Of a stretch of 64,000 nt of DNA, positions 1-8,277 are shown one piece after another. This DNA comes from Drouetiella sp036703255 (lineage in GTDB: Bacteria > Cyanobacteriota > Cyanobacteriia > Elainellales > Elainellaceae), in assembly GCA_036703255.1 (NCBI GenBank), contig DATNPL010000047.1, forward strand, positions 1 to 64,000, given 5' to 3'. How positions within the stretch are numbered: position 1 is the first letter of the stretch; each line of letters begins with the position of its first letter. The notes beneath the pieces are model-generated. The model worked only from the letters and a program-made list of their open reading frames with translations. It was not told the origin of the DNA and made no database searches. The position numbers were made by a program, and so were the translations under genes.

Positions 1-1
1 G

Positions 2-58
2 GACACACTCATGGATGAATCGATTTCGGCGATTGTTAGTTCGGTGGGAGAAATATAA
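2..58 (+). CDS. Possible 3' end of a gene cut by the window edge
   Basis: An open frame enters from the left edge and stops at a TAA at 56-58, giving the tail DTLMDESISAIVSSVGEI. The residue mix looks like the end of a real protein, but 18 residues are too few to name a family. It would be convergent with the pilT homologue at 160. It could equally be a chance open frame. Confidence 0.3.
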   Translation, partial: DTLMDESISAIVSSVGEI

Positions 59-159
59 AGAAAACTATCTTGGGATGATCCATCTAGCTTGTGCATGCAT
101 TGCAATAAGAGCGATTCAGGTTTTCGGATAGGCTCTAAGCGCAAAGCGCTTGTGTCACC

Positions 160-1560
160 CTAGACGCGACCTCTGAGAATTTGCGCCATTTCATTGGGCT
201 TAGGCGACATTTCTAGAGCCGTCTCTTCGGTGATTCGTCCTGCCTCATAGAGCTTATAGAGGGATTGGTTCATCGTACACATGCCGTCAAAGGCGCATCG
301 GGGAATGATCGCTTCAATTTCATCAATCTCGCCCCGACGAATGTAGTCTTTGATCGCATCTGTATTGATCAAAATGTCGTGGAAGGCTGCCCGCTTACCA
401 TCTGTGGTGCGACATAGCCCCTGTGCAATAATGGCAACCATCGATTCGGCGATCGCCACCCGCATCGGAGCCTGTTGCTCCGGTTCATACAGGTTAAGAA
501 TCCGCTCGATGGTCTTAACGGCGCTATTCGTGTGCAGGGTTCCCATCACCATGTGTCCCGTTTGGGCGGCTTTCAGAGCGGTGTTCACCGTCTCTTTGTC
601 TCGCATTTCACCCACCAGAATAATATCTGGATCTTCCCGGAGAGAGGCTTTAAGGGCGTTATCAAACTTGCGCGTGTGGATGCCCACTTCCCGCTGTTTG
701 ATCAAAGATTTTTTACTCTGATGGACAAATTCAACCGGATCTTCGATCGTAATGATGTTTTTGGGCATCTCATTATTGATGTAATCAATCATGGCTGCCA
801 TCGTGGTGGATTTACCCGAACCTGTCGGCCCCGTCACCAGCACCAAACCCTTATGGTAGTGACAGATATCTTTAAACACAGCAGGCAGGTTGAGCTGCTC
901 CATGGTCAAAATCTTCAGCGGAATTAACCGCATGACCATCGAAGGCCCTCGCAGGGTGTCAAAGATGTTGATCCGCACGCGGGCAAACTCGTACTGAGTC
1001 GCTCCGTCATAATCCAAAGTGTCTTGAAATTTCTGGATGTCGGCATCGCTGAGAATTTCTTTGAGCCAGCTAAAAAAAGTGTCTTTATCCGTGACCGGAT
1101 AATCTGTTGTGTCGATTTCGCCCCGGTTGCGGAAACGAGGCACTTCGCCGACACCCGTATGAATATCTGAGAAGCCTTTGTCAAACGCTTCGCGCACCAA
1201 TTGCTCCATCGTCGGCTGCCCTGGGCTAGGCTTGCCTCGCCCAATAGACTGCACGTTGCTGGGTGCTGAAGAGGGAGCCGCAGAGCGCTGACCCATTGGC
1301 GGCATTGGTGGGGGGGGAACCGCAGGTCTAGCTGTCCCGGCATTAGGTGGCGGTGGCATCCCTGGATTCATGCCGCCAGGTGGCATAGGAGGCGGTAGCG
1401 GAATGGTGGGAGAGGGCATTTGCCGCGTCGCGTCAGACTGGCTGTTGATGGGCTGTCCTGGCATTGGCATCGGCTGTCCCGGCATCGATCGCCCTGGTGG
1501 AGGTGGCGGCGGCATCCGAGGATGAGAGGGTGGAACGGGCGGGCGTTGTGAATCTGTCAT
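160..1560 (-). CDS. pilT: Type IV pilus retraction ATPase, PilT family, with proline-rich N-terminus
   Basis: Predicted hexameric cytoplasmic ATPase that drives pilus retraction in twitching and phototaxis. The 466-residue product starts with about 110 residues rich in Pro, Met and Gly, absent from ordinary PilT (about 350-370 residues). The PilT core follows: SDIH near 145, Walker A GPTGSGKST near 243, Asp box IITIEDPVEF near 272, Walker B DIILVGEMRD near 315 and the His box GTLHTNSA. The AIRNLIRE motif typical of canonical PilT is degenerate here (DAIKDYIRR), which points to a PilT2/PilU-like paralogue rather than the main PilT. The gene stands alone, with 540 bases free of genes upstream. 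Family call is firm; paralogue type is inference. Confidence 0.92.
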   Translation of the reverse strand: MTDSQRPPVPPSHPRMPPPPPPGRSMPGQPMPMPGQPINSQSDATRQMPSPTIPLPPPMPPGGMNPGMPPPPNAGTARPAVPPPPMPPMGQRSAAPSSAPSNVQSIGRGKPSPGQPTMEQLVREAFDKGFSDIHTGVGEVPRFRNRGEIDTTDYPVTDKDTFFSWLKEILSDADIQKFQDTLDYDGATQYEFARVRINIFDTLRGPSMVMRLIPLKILTMEQLNLPAVFKDICHYHKGLVLVTGPTGSGKSTTMAAMIDYINNEMPKNIITIEDPVEFVHQSKKSLIKQREVGIHTRKFDNALKASLREDPDIILVGEMRDKETVNTALKAAQTGHMVMGTLHTNSAVKTIERILNLYEPEQQAPMRVAIAESMVAIIAQGLCRTTDGKRAAFHDILINTDAIKDYIRRGEIDEIEAIIPRCAFDGMCTMNQSLYKLYEAGRITEETALEMSPKPNEMAQILRGRV

Positions 1561-2097
1561 AGACCACCTAAAAGTGAAAGATCGTCAAAATGCGAGAATC
1601 AAAATCCGAGAACCAACAAGAAAACTGACAGCCGAGCTACTCATACACTGACAGAAATTCGCCTAATCTACAACATTTGCCCTAAGATTCTCACGAAAGT
1701 CTGCCCAGCGGTCAGTTGGTGAATGCTCAGGTCTTGCCCAGACTAGAGGGTTGGATTGACGATGCAATTTGTTTGTCTTCCTAAGATTGCCCCAAACCGC
1801 TGACTTTCTTACCATCTTGCGCAATAAACCTCTTGCAAATGAGGTCGGGCGAGAGATATGCCCCTACCCAATCTCATCTCAACCTCTAGTTTTCAAGACG
1901 TCCAAATATAGCGGCTCAGCGATTTCTCATACAGCTTTTAATTGCCGCTCAGATAGCCTTCATGGTCTCTTCAGCGCCCTGTTGGATTCTAAAAAAGTCA
2001 GACCCGCAATGGTAAAGCTCAGATCAAAACGTTTACCGATCGCCATTGAGTCTGACATCCAATCGAGTCAAACTATCAATACATCAAGGATTAAGCT
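1561..2097. other. Gene-free stretch upstream of pilT and the secreted protein gene
   Basis: This 537-base stretch separates divergent genes and should hold both promoters. An open frame at 1769-2101 on the plus strand has no recognisable domain and overlaps the next gene's start, so I do not call it. A Shine-Dalgarno-like AAGGA lies about 8 bases before the ATG at 2098. No repeats or RNA genes seen. Confidence 0.5.
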
Positions 2098-2481
2098 ATG
2101 AAGCGTGCAATTTTAGGCGGCTTATCAATTCTACTTCTGGCTGCTGCCGCCGCTCCCGCAGTGCAAGCAGAAACAGTGCAAGCACAGACAGTCCCTACAG
2201 CAGTTTCTGCCCAGGCTTCGACATCTTTAACCAATAGTCAGTTCGTTAAGCCCTTTAATCTTGTCTCTTTGGCATACCAGGGGTTCTTTTCAGAAGCAGG
2301 AATTCCAAAATACAGCCGCTTGGTAGATGCTTATTCACGCGGACAGGTTAGGGCTGAAGATCTGATTGAGGTGGCGATCGCCCAGAATCGGGTTCCAGCC
2401 AGTGCGCTGAGTGATGCCAGCTATGTCAACGCAGTCAATAATCAGCTCCGGAGAATCGTGCGAGACACACAAAACGACTGA
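2098..2481 (+). CDS. Small secreted protein of unknown function
   Basis: The 127-residue product has a clear Sec signal peptide: MKR, then a hydrophobic run rich in Leu and Ala, ending in AVQA-ET near residue 24. The mature part of about 100 residues is soluble-looking and ends in QLRRIVRDTQND; I recognise no domain. The start ATG has AAGGA at a good distance. It stands alone between divergent pilT and a sensor kinase gene, and a hairpin follows at 2525-2575. It is probably exported to the periplasm or cell exterior. Cyanobacteria carry many such short secreted proteins, so the role is open. Confidence 0.7.
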   Translation: MKRAILGGLSILLLAAAAAPAVQAETVQAQTVPTAVSAQASTSLTNSQFVKPFNLVSLAYQGFFSEAGIPKYSRLVDAYSRGQVRAEDLIEVAIAQNRVPASALSDASYVNAVNNQLRRIVRDTQND

Positions 2482-2524
2482 GCTTCAGGATTAGGACTCA
2501 TCGCTGCAAATAGAGCAGGTTAGG

Positions 2525-2575
2525 ACGGGGACATTTTTGGGGGGGCGCTCTGTGCCCTCACAAAAATGTCCCCGT
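2525..2575. repeat. Hairpin with GC-rich core, possible terminator
   Basis: Arms ACGGGGACATTTTTG (2525-2539) and CAAAAATGTCCCCGT (2561-2575) are perfectly complementary around a GC-rich loop. The arm resembles that of the hairpin at 15733-15771. It lies just after the secreted-protein gene and has no run of T after it. See the finding on the hairpin family. Confidence 0.75.
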
Positions 2576-2587
2576 TCTCAGGATTAC

Positions 2588-2635
2588 GGCTATGTGACAG
2601 ACTGGCTGTATGGCAGACTGGCTATGTGACAGACT
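2588..2635 (+). repeat. Three tandem 16-bp repeats upstream of the sensor kinase
   Basis: Three adjacent 16-base units: GGCTATGTGACAGACT (2588-2603), GGCTGTATGGCAGACT (2604-2619) and GGCTATGTGACAGACT (2620-2635). Units 1 and 3 are identical. The block ends 26 bases before the ATG of the kinase, where promoter or leader elements would sit. It may be a regulator-binding array or simply a small tandem duplication. Confidence 0.7.
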
Positions 2636-2661
2636 AAAAGAGCTAGCTGCTTTTAACGAAA

Positions 2662-4146
2662 ATGTTTCAAGCTACTCGTCGTCGTCTGGCTCTTTGGTAC
2701 ACCACCGTGACTGCGGTGCTTTTATTACTATTTGCTACCGGATTTTATTGGTATGTGCGAGACACCTTGGTTGAACGCATTGACGATACCTTAAATCATG
2801 TAGTGGAGGTGGTTCAGCGATCGCTCGTGATTGAACCGCTTGCCGTTGAGCCGCCTGAAGTGGAGCCTGCGGGGACTGGCCTAGAGGCTGCCCCAACGCT
2901 GCATGTCAATCTAGACGCCAGCTTTCGCAGCAATGCTGCCACGGTTGAAGATGACCATATTGATCTGGAGTGGTTTAGCCCCACAGGTGAGCTGCTATGG
3001 TCTACTTTTTCGGCTCCTATCGATGTGCCACTGCACCCCAGCAGTGGCGAAACCGTCCATGCAGGCTTGGGAAAATGGGGCGATCAGAAAGCGAAAATTT
3101 GGGCAGAAGCCGAGTTGGGAGAGCTGCGGCAAGTGACTCAGCGGGTGCAGGTGGGTCGGCAAGTGCTGGGCTATCTGCGGGTTAGCCACCCTTGGTTTGA
3201 GGTTAGCAAACCCAGTCGGCAGCTGATTCGAGATCTGAGTGTTGGCACGGTTTTTGTCTTGGCAGTTGTAGCCACCATCGGCTGGTTTTTGTCGGGGTTG
3301 GCTATGGCTCCTGTCCGAGACTCTTACCAGCGGCTAAAGCAATTTACAGCCGACGCTTCTCACGAATTGCGCAACCCGATCGCCGTGATTCAAACCAATG
3401 TGCAGGTAGCTTTGGCCGATCCCGATCCTCACTTGCAGCAAGATCAGCTTCGGGTTGTAGAGCGGCTAACCCGTAGGCTAGGGCGGTTGGTGGATGACTT
3501 ACTCTTTTTGGCTCGCCAAGATGGAGGAATTACGCCTCTAAAGCGAGAGTCCGTTGATTTGGCAGAGCTGGTTCGAGAGGTGGTGGAAGAGCAGCAGGCG
3601 ATCGCTTCAGAAAAATCGCTGCGCCTGTTTCTCACGACTTCAGAAACAGAGGGTTTGGGGAAAGAAGCTTTAGGGAAAGACGGGTCTGCGCTGTTAATTC
3701 ATGCCGATCGCGATCAAATAACCCGCTTGTTAACCAACTTAGTCAGTAATGCGGTCAGATACACCCCTGTTAAAGGCAAGGTAGAAGTCAGCCTGCAAAA
3801 GCTGAAACAGTCTGGAAGCTCCCAGGTTCAAATTCTAGTCAAAGATACGGGCATCGGCATTCCGGCAGAGTCGTTGCCTCACTTATTCGATCGCTTTTAT
3901 CGGGTTGATCCAGCTCGTACTTATACAGATTATGCTGATGCTATTCATACCCAGAGACATTCCCTTCAGCCATTGGGCTATTCCTTAGAAGCAACCGCTG
4001 GGTCAGGGCTGGGGCTGGCGATCGCCAAGGTGATTGTGGAAAATCATCATGGAGCAATTCAGGTGGAGAGCCTCCTCAACCAGGGCACGACTTTTACCGT
4101 AACCTTCCCCCTTCAGCGGCAAGAGATGGCTAAGTTTGCCGCATGA
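2662..4146 (+). CDS. Membrane sensor histidine kinase, orphan
   Basis: Two-component sensor that should autophosphorylate on His and pass phosphate to a response regulator. Of 494 residues, a membrane segment (about 13-29) precedes an extracytoplasmic domain of roughly 160 residues. A second membrane segment (about 193-215), a short HAMP-like linker and the H-box ADASHELRNP with His234 follow. The ATPase lobe shows N-box NLVSNAVRYTP, G1 KDTGIGIP, F-box LFDRFYRVDP and G2 GSGLGLAIAK. Between F and G2 there is an extra segment of about 25 residues. No response regulator is adjacent. The layout is like cyanobacterial RppB/NrsS-type sensors, but the signal cannot be read from sequence. Confidence 0.9.
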   Translation: MFQATRRRLALWYTTVTAVLLLLFATGFYWYVRDTLVERIDDTLNHVVEVVQRSLVIEPLAVEPPEVEPAGTGLEAAPTLHVNLDASFRSNAATVEDDHIDLEWFSPTGELLWSTFSAPIDVPLHPSSGETVHAGLGKWGDQKAKIWAEAELGELRQVTQRVQVGRQVLGYLRVSHPWFEVSKPSRQLIRDLSVGTVFVLAVVATIGWFLSGLAMAPVRDSYQRLKQFTADASHELRNPIAVIQTNVQVALADPDPHLQQDQLRVVERLTRRLGRLVDDLLFLARQDGGITPLKRESVDLAELVREVVEEQQAIASEKSLRLFLTTSETEGLGKEALGKDGSALLIHADRDQITRLLTNLVSNAVRYTPVKGKVEVSLQKLKQSGSSQVQILVKDTGIGIPAESLPHLFDRFYRVDPARTYTDYADAIHTQRHSLQPLGYSLEATAGSGLGLAIAKVIVENHHGAIQVESLLNQGTTFTVTFPLQRQEMAKFAA

Positions 4147-4204
4147 CTGAACGTGGCTGAAGAGGAAGCCGCACCTCTATGAGCTTGCCCCTTATTCAAC
4201 TTCA

Positions 4205-5398
4205 ATGATGAAACTTAGCTTTTGCATGATCGTCAAAAACGAAGCGGAAAACCTGTCGCGCTGTCTAGAAAGCGTTAAGGAAGCCGTAGACGAACTGATC
4301 GTGCTCGATACCGGATCGACAGATGAGACTGTCGCGATCGCCCAATCTTTTGGGGCGCAAGTGCATCATTTTGCCTGGAATGACAGCTTTGCCGATGCCC
4401 GCAATGCCGCATTACAACAAGTCACAGGAGATTGGGTTCTGGTGCTTGATGCCGATGAAACCCTGGTTGCCGAAGTCATCCCGACGTTGAGACAGGCCAT
4501 TCTGCAAGAGCAGGCGATCGTCATCAACTTAATTCGGCATGAAATTGGCGCAACTCAATCGCCCTATTCGCTGGTCTCTCGCCTATTTCGCAATCATCCG
4601 GCCGTGCGGTTTTCCCGCCCCTATCACGCTATGGTGGATGACAGCGTGGCGCAGCTAATGGCACAAGAGCCTCATTGGCATGTGATCAATTGTCCTAATG
4701 TGGCAATTCTGCACTCTGGCTATGAGCCAGGAGCGATCGCTAGCCGCAATAAGCTAGAAAAAGCCCGCACAACGATGGAGCGCTTTTTTGCGAGCAATCC
4801 GGATGATGCCTATGTGTGCAGCAAGCTGGGGGCGCTCTATGTGCAAATGGAGGACTGGACAAGAGGCGTTGAGCTGCTGCAACGGGGCTTGCAGGCTCAA
4901 TCAAATCCGCCAGTGCGCTATGAACTGCACTACCACTTGGGCATTGCTCAGAGCCGCTTGCAAAACTACGCTCAGGCAGAGCGACACTACCACTTGGCGA
5001 TCGCCCAACCTCTGCTGGATTCTCTTAAGCTGGGAGCCTACAACAATCTCGGCGGCTTACTGCAAAACAAAGGCGACTGGATGGGCGCAAAAGCCCAGTT
5101 TGAAAAGCTGCTGGCGATCGATCCTAGTTTTGCTGCCGGACATTACAACCTGGGTATGACGCTCAAGGCGATGGGGCAGATGGCAGACGCGATCGCCCAT
5201 TACCAGCAAGCCATTGCCCTTAGCCCCAACTACGCTGAAGCCCATCAAAATCTTGGCGTAGTGCTGCTCAAGCTAGGACGAGTGCCCGAAAGCCTAGAGG
5301 CATTTGGCAGAGCGATCGCCCTGCATGATCAGCAGAACTCTCCAGAGGGCGATCGACTGCGGCAGGGCTTGCAGCAAATGGGATTTCCCGTCAATTGA
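4205..5398 (+). CDS. Family 2 glycosyltransferase with C-terminal TPR repeats
   Basis: Residues 1 to about 200 are a GT-A fold of the GT2 family: SFCMIVKNEAENLSRCLESV at the nucleotide-binding start, LDTGSTDETV, and the DXD-type motif in LVLDADETL. Residues from about 200 to 390 are tetratricopeptide repeats, recognisable as units with the pattern YNNLGGLLQNKGD, HYNLGMTLKAMGQ and HQNLGVVLLKLGR. Proteins of this build add sugars to a protein or glycan acceptor, with the TPR part holding partners; the acceptor is unknown. Two ATGs sit side by side at 4205 and 4208 and either may be used. The gene stands 58 bases after the kinase gene in the same direction. Confidence 0.88.
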   Translation: MMKLSFCMIVKNEAENLSRCLESVKEAVDELIVLDTGSTDETVAIAQSFGAQVHHFAWNDSFADARNAALQQVTGDWVLVLDADETLVAEVIPTLRQAILQEQAIVINLIRHEIGATQSPYSLVSRLFRNHPAVRFSRPYHAMVDDSVAQLMAQEPHWHVINCPNVAILHSGYEPGAIASRNKLEKARTTMERFFASNPDDAYVCSKLGALYVQMEDWTRGVELLQRGLQAQSNPPVRYELHYHLGIAQSRLQNYAQAERHYHLAIAQPLLDSLKLGAYNNLGGLLQNKGDWMGAKAQFEKLLAIDPSFAAGHYNLGMTLKAMGQMADAIAHYQQAIALSPNYAEAHQNLGVVLLKLGRVPESLEAFGRAIALHDQQNSPEGDRLRQGLQQMGFPVN

Positions 5399-5441
5399 CT
5401 GGCGCTATCATGAGGCTATACCGATCTCTGCCCCAAGCTCT

Positions 5442-6017
5442 ATGACTGTCTACACCGTTGATCTACGAAGAGTGATAGACATGCAGGACGACCAGTTCTA
5501 TGAACTGTGCCGTACCAATCCAGACATCAAATTTGAACGCAACAGTCGGGGAGATTTAGTGATCATGTCACCAACAGGGGGGGAGACAGGCAATCGTAAT
5601 ATCGAGGTTTCGGTAGACTTTGGCAACTGGAATCGACAAGCTAAGCTAGGTAAGCTGTTTGACTCCTCAACGGGTTTTAAGCTGCCCGGTGGGGGAACCC
5701 GATCTCCTGATATTGCCTGGGTGCGTCAAGACCGCTGGGATGCCCTTACCGCTGAGCAAAAAGAGAAGTTTCCGCCGATCGCCCCCGATTTTATCCTAGA
5801 GCTGATGTCTCCCAGCGACTCTCTCTCTGACCTACAAGCCAAAATGCGCGAATATCTGGACAGCGGCGTGCGGCTGGGCTGGCTGATCGATCGTCTGTCG
5901 CGTCAGGTCGAGATTTATCGGCAGGGTGAGGCTGTAGAAACGGTGGAGAATCCCGTGACGCTGTCGGGTGAAGCCGTCTTGCCGGGATTTGAGCTAGAGA
6001 TGGCGATCGTTTGGTGA
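5442..6017 (+). CDS. Uma2 family (DUF820) PD-(D/E)XK endonuclease-like protein
   Basis: Member of the Uma2/DUF820 family, very abundant in cyanobacteria, predicted to have a restriction-endonuclease fold; cellular role unclear. The 191-residue product shows the family pattern: a conserved strand at LVIMSPTGGETG, SPDIAWVRQDRW, then PDFILELMSPSDS with the acidic residues of the active site and the Lys of LQAKMREYLDSG. I start at the ATG at 5442 (MTVYTVDL). The frame is open further upstream to 5304, but that part overlaps the end of the glycosyltransferase gene and does not look like family sequence. Many paralogues per genome are usual, often spread by transfer. Confidence 0.88.
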   Translation: MTVYTVDLRRVIDMQDDQFYELCRTNPDIKFERNSRGDLVIMSPTGGETGNRNIEVSVDFGNWNRQAKLGKLFDSSTGFKLPGGGTRSPDIAWVRQDRWDALTAEQKEKFPPIAPDFILELMSPSDSLSDLQAKMREYLDSGVRLGWLIDRLSRQVEIYRQGEAVETVENPVTLSGEAVLPGFELEMAIVW

Positions 6018-6074
6018 GGCAGGGTGCGATATAGTGCGATCGCCTCCAATGATCGCCTCTAATAAACAGCAGCC

Positions 6075-8270
6075 ATGTCTTTGTTTGAGCAACGTCGCCA
6101 GCATTTGATCGACACCGAAGCGCCCCTGGCTGCCCGGATGCGACCGCGATCGCTAGATGAATTTATTGGACAAGATCACATCATTGGGCAGGGGCGGTTG
6201 CTGCGCCGCGCCATTCAAGCCGATCAGATCTCTTCGCTGATTTTTTATGGCGCACCCGGCACCGGAAAGACGACCCTGGCCAGGATTATAGCCAACACCA
6301 CTCGCGCCCACTTCATCTCTATCAATGCCGTGCTGGCCGGGGTCAAGGAAATTCGTGAGGCGATCGCCACAGCCCAAGAAAAGCGTGGCATGTATAGCCA
6401 GCGCACCATTTTGTTTGTTGATGAGGTGCATCGGTTCAACAAAGCTCAGCAGGATGCCTTGCTGCCCTGGGTCGAAAATGGCACGGTGATTTTGATTGGA
6501 GCCACGACCGAGAATCCCTACTTTGAGGTGAATAAGGCGCTGGTGAGCCGATCGCGGATTTTTCAGCTCAAGCCCTTACAGTCAGAAGATCTAGAGCGGG
6601 TTATTGATCAAACCTTGCACGATCGGGAGCAGGGTTACGGCCAGCTCAAAGTCCAAATTGAGGCCGATGCCCGCGCTCATCTGGTCAATGTTGCCAATGG
6701 CGATGCTCGCGCCCTGCTGAATGCCCTAGAACTGGCGGTAGAAACTACCCCCGCCGATGCCGATGGCGTGATTCAGGTTTCGATGGCGATCGCTGAAGAA
6801 TCGATTCAGCAGCGTGCCGTCCTCTATGACAAAGAAGGGGATGTGCATTTCGACACGATTAGCGCCTTCATCAAGAGCCTACGGGGATCAGATGCTGATG
6901 CAGCTCTATATTGGCTGGCGCGCATGGTCTATGCCGGAGAAGATCCGCGTTTTATCTTCCGGCGCATGCTGATTTTGGCCGGAGAAGATGTGGGACTGGC
7001 CGATCCCCAGGCCGTCGTCATCGTCAATGCCTGTGCCGAAACCTTCGATCGCGTCGGGATGCCAGAAGGACGCTATCCGCTGGCGCAGGCGGCTCTATAC
7101 CTGGCGACGGCTCCCAAGTCCAATAGCGTCATGGGCTTTTTTGATGCCTTAGCCGCCGTTGAGCAAGAGCGCGAAACCGAAGTGCCTAGCCCCCTGCGCG
7201 ACTCTAACCGCGACAAACACAGCTTTGGGCATGGCGCAAACTACCTCTATCCCCATTCCTATCGAGAGCATTGGGTGGCGCAGCAATATTTGCCCAGCAG
7301 CCTGCAAGGACAAGTCTTTTATCAGCCCAGCGATCGCGGCTACGAGCGTCAGATTCAGCAGCAGGTGGCCCAGCGGCGAGAGGCGCAGTTGGCCGCTGTA
7401 GAAGGCATGGCGCTGCCGGAAGTCCTCACCTTTAGCCCAACCCATTCTGGTATGGATCGCTGGTTGCAACGCACCCTGAGCCAGGTGGGCGAAAGATTGG
7501 CAGAAGTGCGCGATCGCCTTTTCTCTCTGGCCAGCCCGCAGCGTCACCATGTGATTTGGGATTTGCATGCGGGCAGCGGCTTGCTCACCTGGGAGGCGGT
7601 GCGGCGCGTCCCGGAAGGCGGCGTCTATGCCTGTGTCTGGAATGCAGCCGATGCCCAAGCTTTGCAGGAACAGGCGGCAAAGCTGCCTGAGCTATCGCGT
7701 CCTGTCATTCTGCCCACCACCCTGCAAGATTTGCCGCAGCAGTGGCCTGAGCTGAAATTCGATCGCATCATCGGGCGTAACGTTTTGCTGGCTGCTGCTG
7801 ATAAAGCGACCGTGGTGCGATCGCTGATCCCCAGACTGCATCCCCAAGGGCAAATTCTGCTGGCAGAAACGGTTTCGAGCCAAACGCAGCGGCTGTATCA
7901 GCTGCTAGAGGCGGGTTCACTGCCGCCCAAGCTCTTACAGCGGCTGACGGCGGCTGAAGAAGCTATCTACCAAAATGCTGCCGATCCGATCGTCAACTGG
8001 GCGGCGGATCAGTTGCTAGAGCAGTTCCAGGCGATCGTGCCTGCCGCCATGCAGCTCGAACACTATGCCACCGATCTACGCATCACTGCTGCTCTACTGG
8101 ATCACTGGTTTAGCACGGGGGGCGATCGTCCTAGCTATGCCGATCATCTGCGGCGATCGCTTGCCGAAAAAGAGGTGGCAGCCGTTCGCAAAGCTATGAC
8201 CCAGCAGCTAGCCAATCGAGTGGTTTCCTGGGAAAGCGCGATCGCGTTCTATCAGATTCCTGCCGTTTAA
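6075..8270 (+). CDS. rarA: RarA/MgsA-type replication-recombination ATPase fused to a methyltransferase-like domain
   Basis: The N-terminal half (about 1-430) is RarA, a clamp-loader-like AAA+ ATPase acting at stalled replication forks: LDEFIGQDHIIG at the start, Walker A GAPGTGKTT, Walker B ILFVDEVHRFN, sensor 1 ILIGATTENPYFEVN, then the RarA C-domain with GYDKEGDVHF-like and LRGSDADAALYWLARM motifs and HSFGHGANYLYPHSY. Bacterial RarA normally ends near 440-450 residues; this product has 731. The extra 290 residues contain a glycine-rich IWDLHAGSGLLTWEAV followed by a strand-helix pattern like a SAM-dependent methyltransferase, without a clear catalytic NPPY motif. Similar long forms exist in cyanobacteria. 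Single reading frame, no frameshift seen. Confidence 0.88.
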   Translation: MSLFEQRRQHLIDTEAPLAARMRPRSLDEFIGQDHIIGQGRLLRRAIQADQISSLIFYGAPGTGKTTLARIIANTTRAHFISINAVLAGVKEIREAIATAQEKRGMYSQRTILFVDEVHRFNKAQQDALLPWVENGTVILIGATTENPYFEVNKALVSRSRIFQLKPLQSEDLERVIDQTLHDREQGYGQLKVQIEADARAHLVNVANGDARALLNALELAVETTPADADGVIQVSMAIAEESIQQRAVLYDKEGDVHFDTISAFIKSLRGSDADAALYWLARMVYAGEDPRFIFRRMLILAGEDVGLADPQAVVIVNACAETFDRVGMPEGRYPLAQAALYLATAPKSNSVMGFFDALAAVEQERETEVPSPLRDSNRDKHSFGHGANYLYPHSYREHWVAQQYLPSSLQGQVFYQPSDRGYERQIQQQVAQRREAQLAAVEGMALPEVLTFSPTHSGMDRWLQRTLSQVGERLAEVRDRLFSLASPQRHHVIWDLHAGSGLLTWEAVRRVPEGGVYACVWNAADAQALQEQAAKLPELSRPVILPTTLQDLPQQWPELKFDRIIGRNVLLAAADKATVVRSLIPRLHPQGQILLAETVSSQTQRLYQLLEAGSLPPKLLQRLTAAEEAIYQNAADPIVNWAADQLLEQFQAIVPAAMQLEHYATDLRITAALLDHWFSTGGDRPSYADHLRRSLAEKEVAAVRKAMTQQLANRVVSWESAIAFYQIPAV

Positions 8271-8277
8271 TCGGCGC

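Noticed and set aside
1769..2101. 110-codon open frame on the plus strand upstream of the secreted-protein gene
   Set aside because: No recognisable domain, overlaps the next start codon and its ribosome site, and protein composition is irregular; more likely promoter DNA.
2588..2635. CRISPR-like array
   Set aside because: The 16-bp units are directly adjacent with no spacers.
7149..7658. 169-codon antisense frame inside the rarA fusion gene
   Set aside because: Runs opposite a gene with firm AAA+ motifs; a by-product of codon bias.
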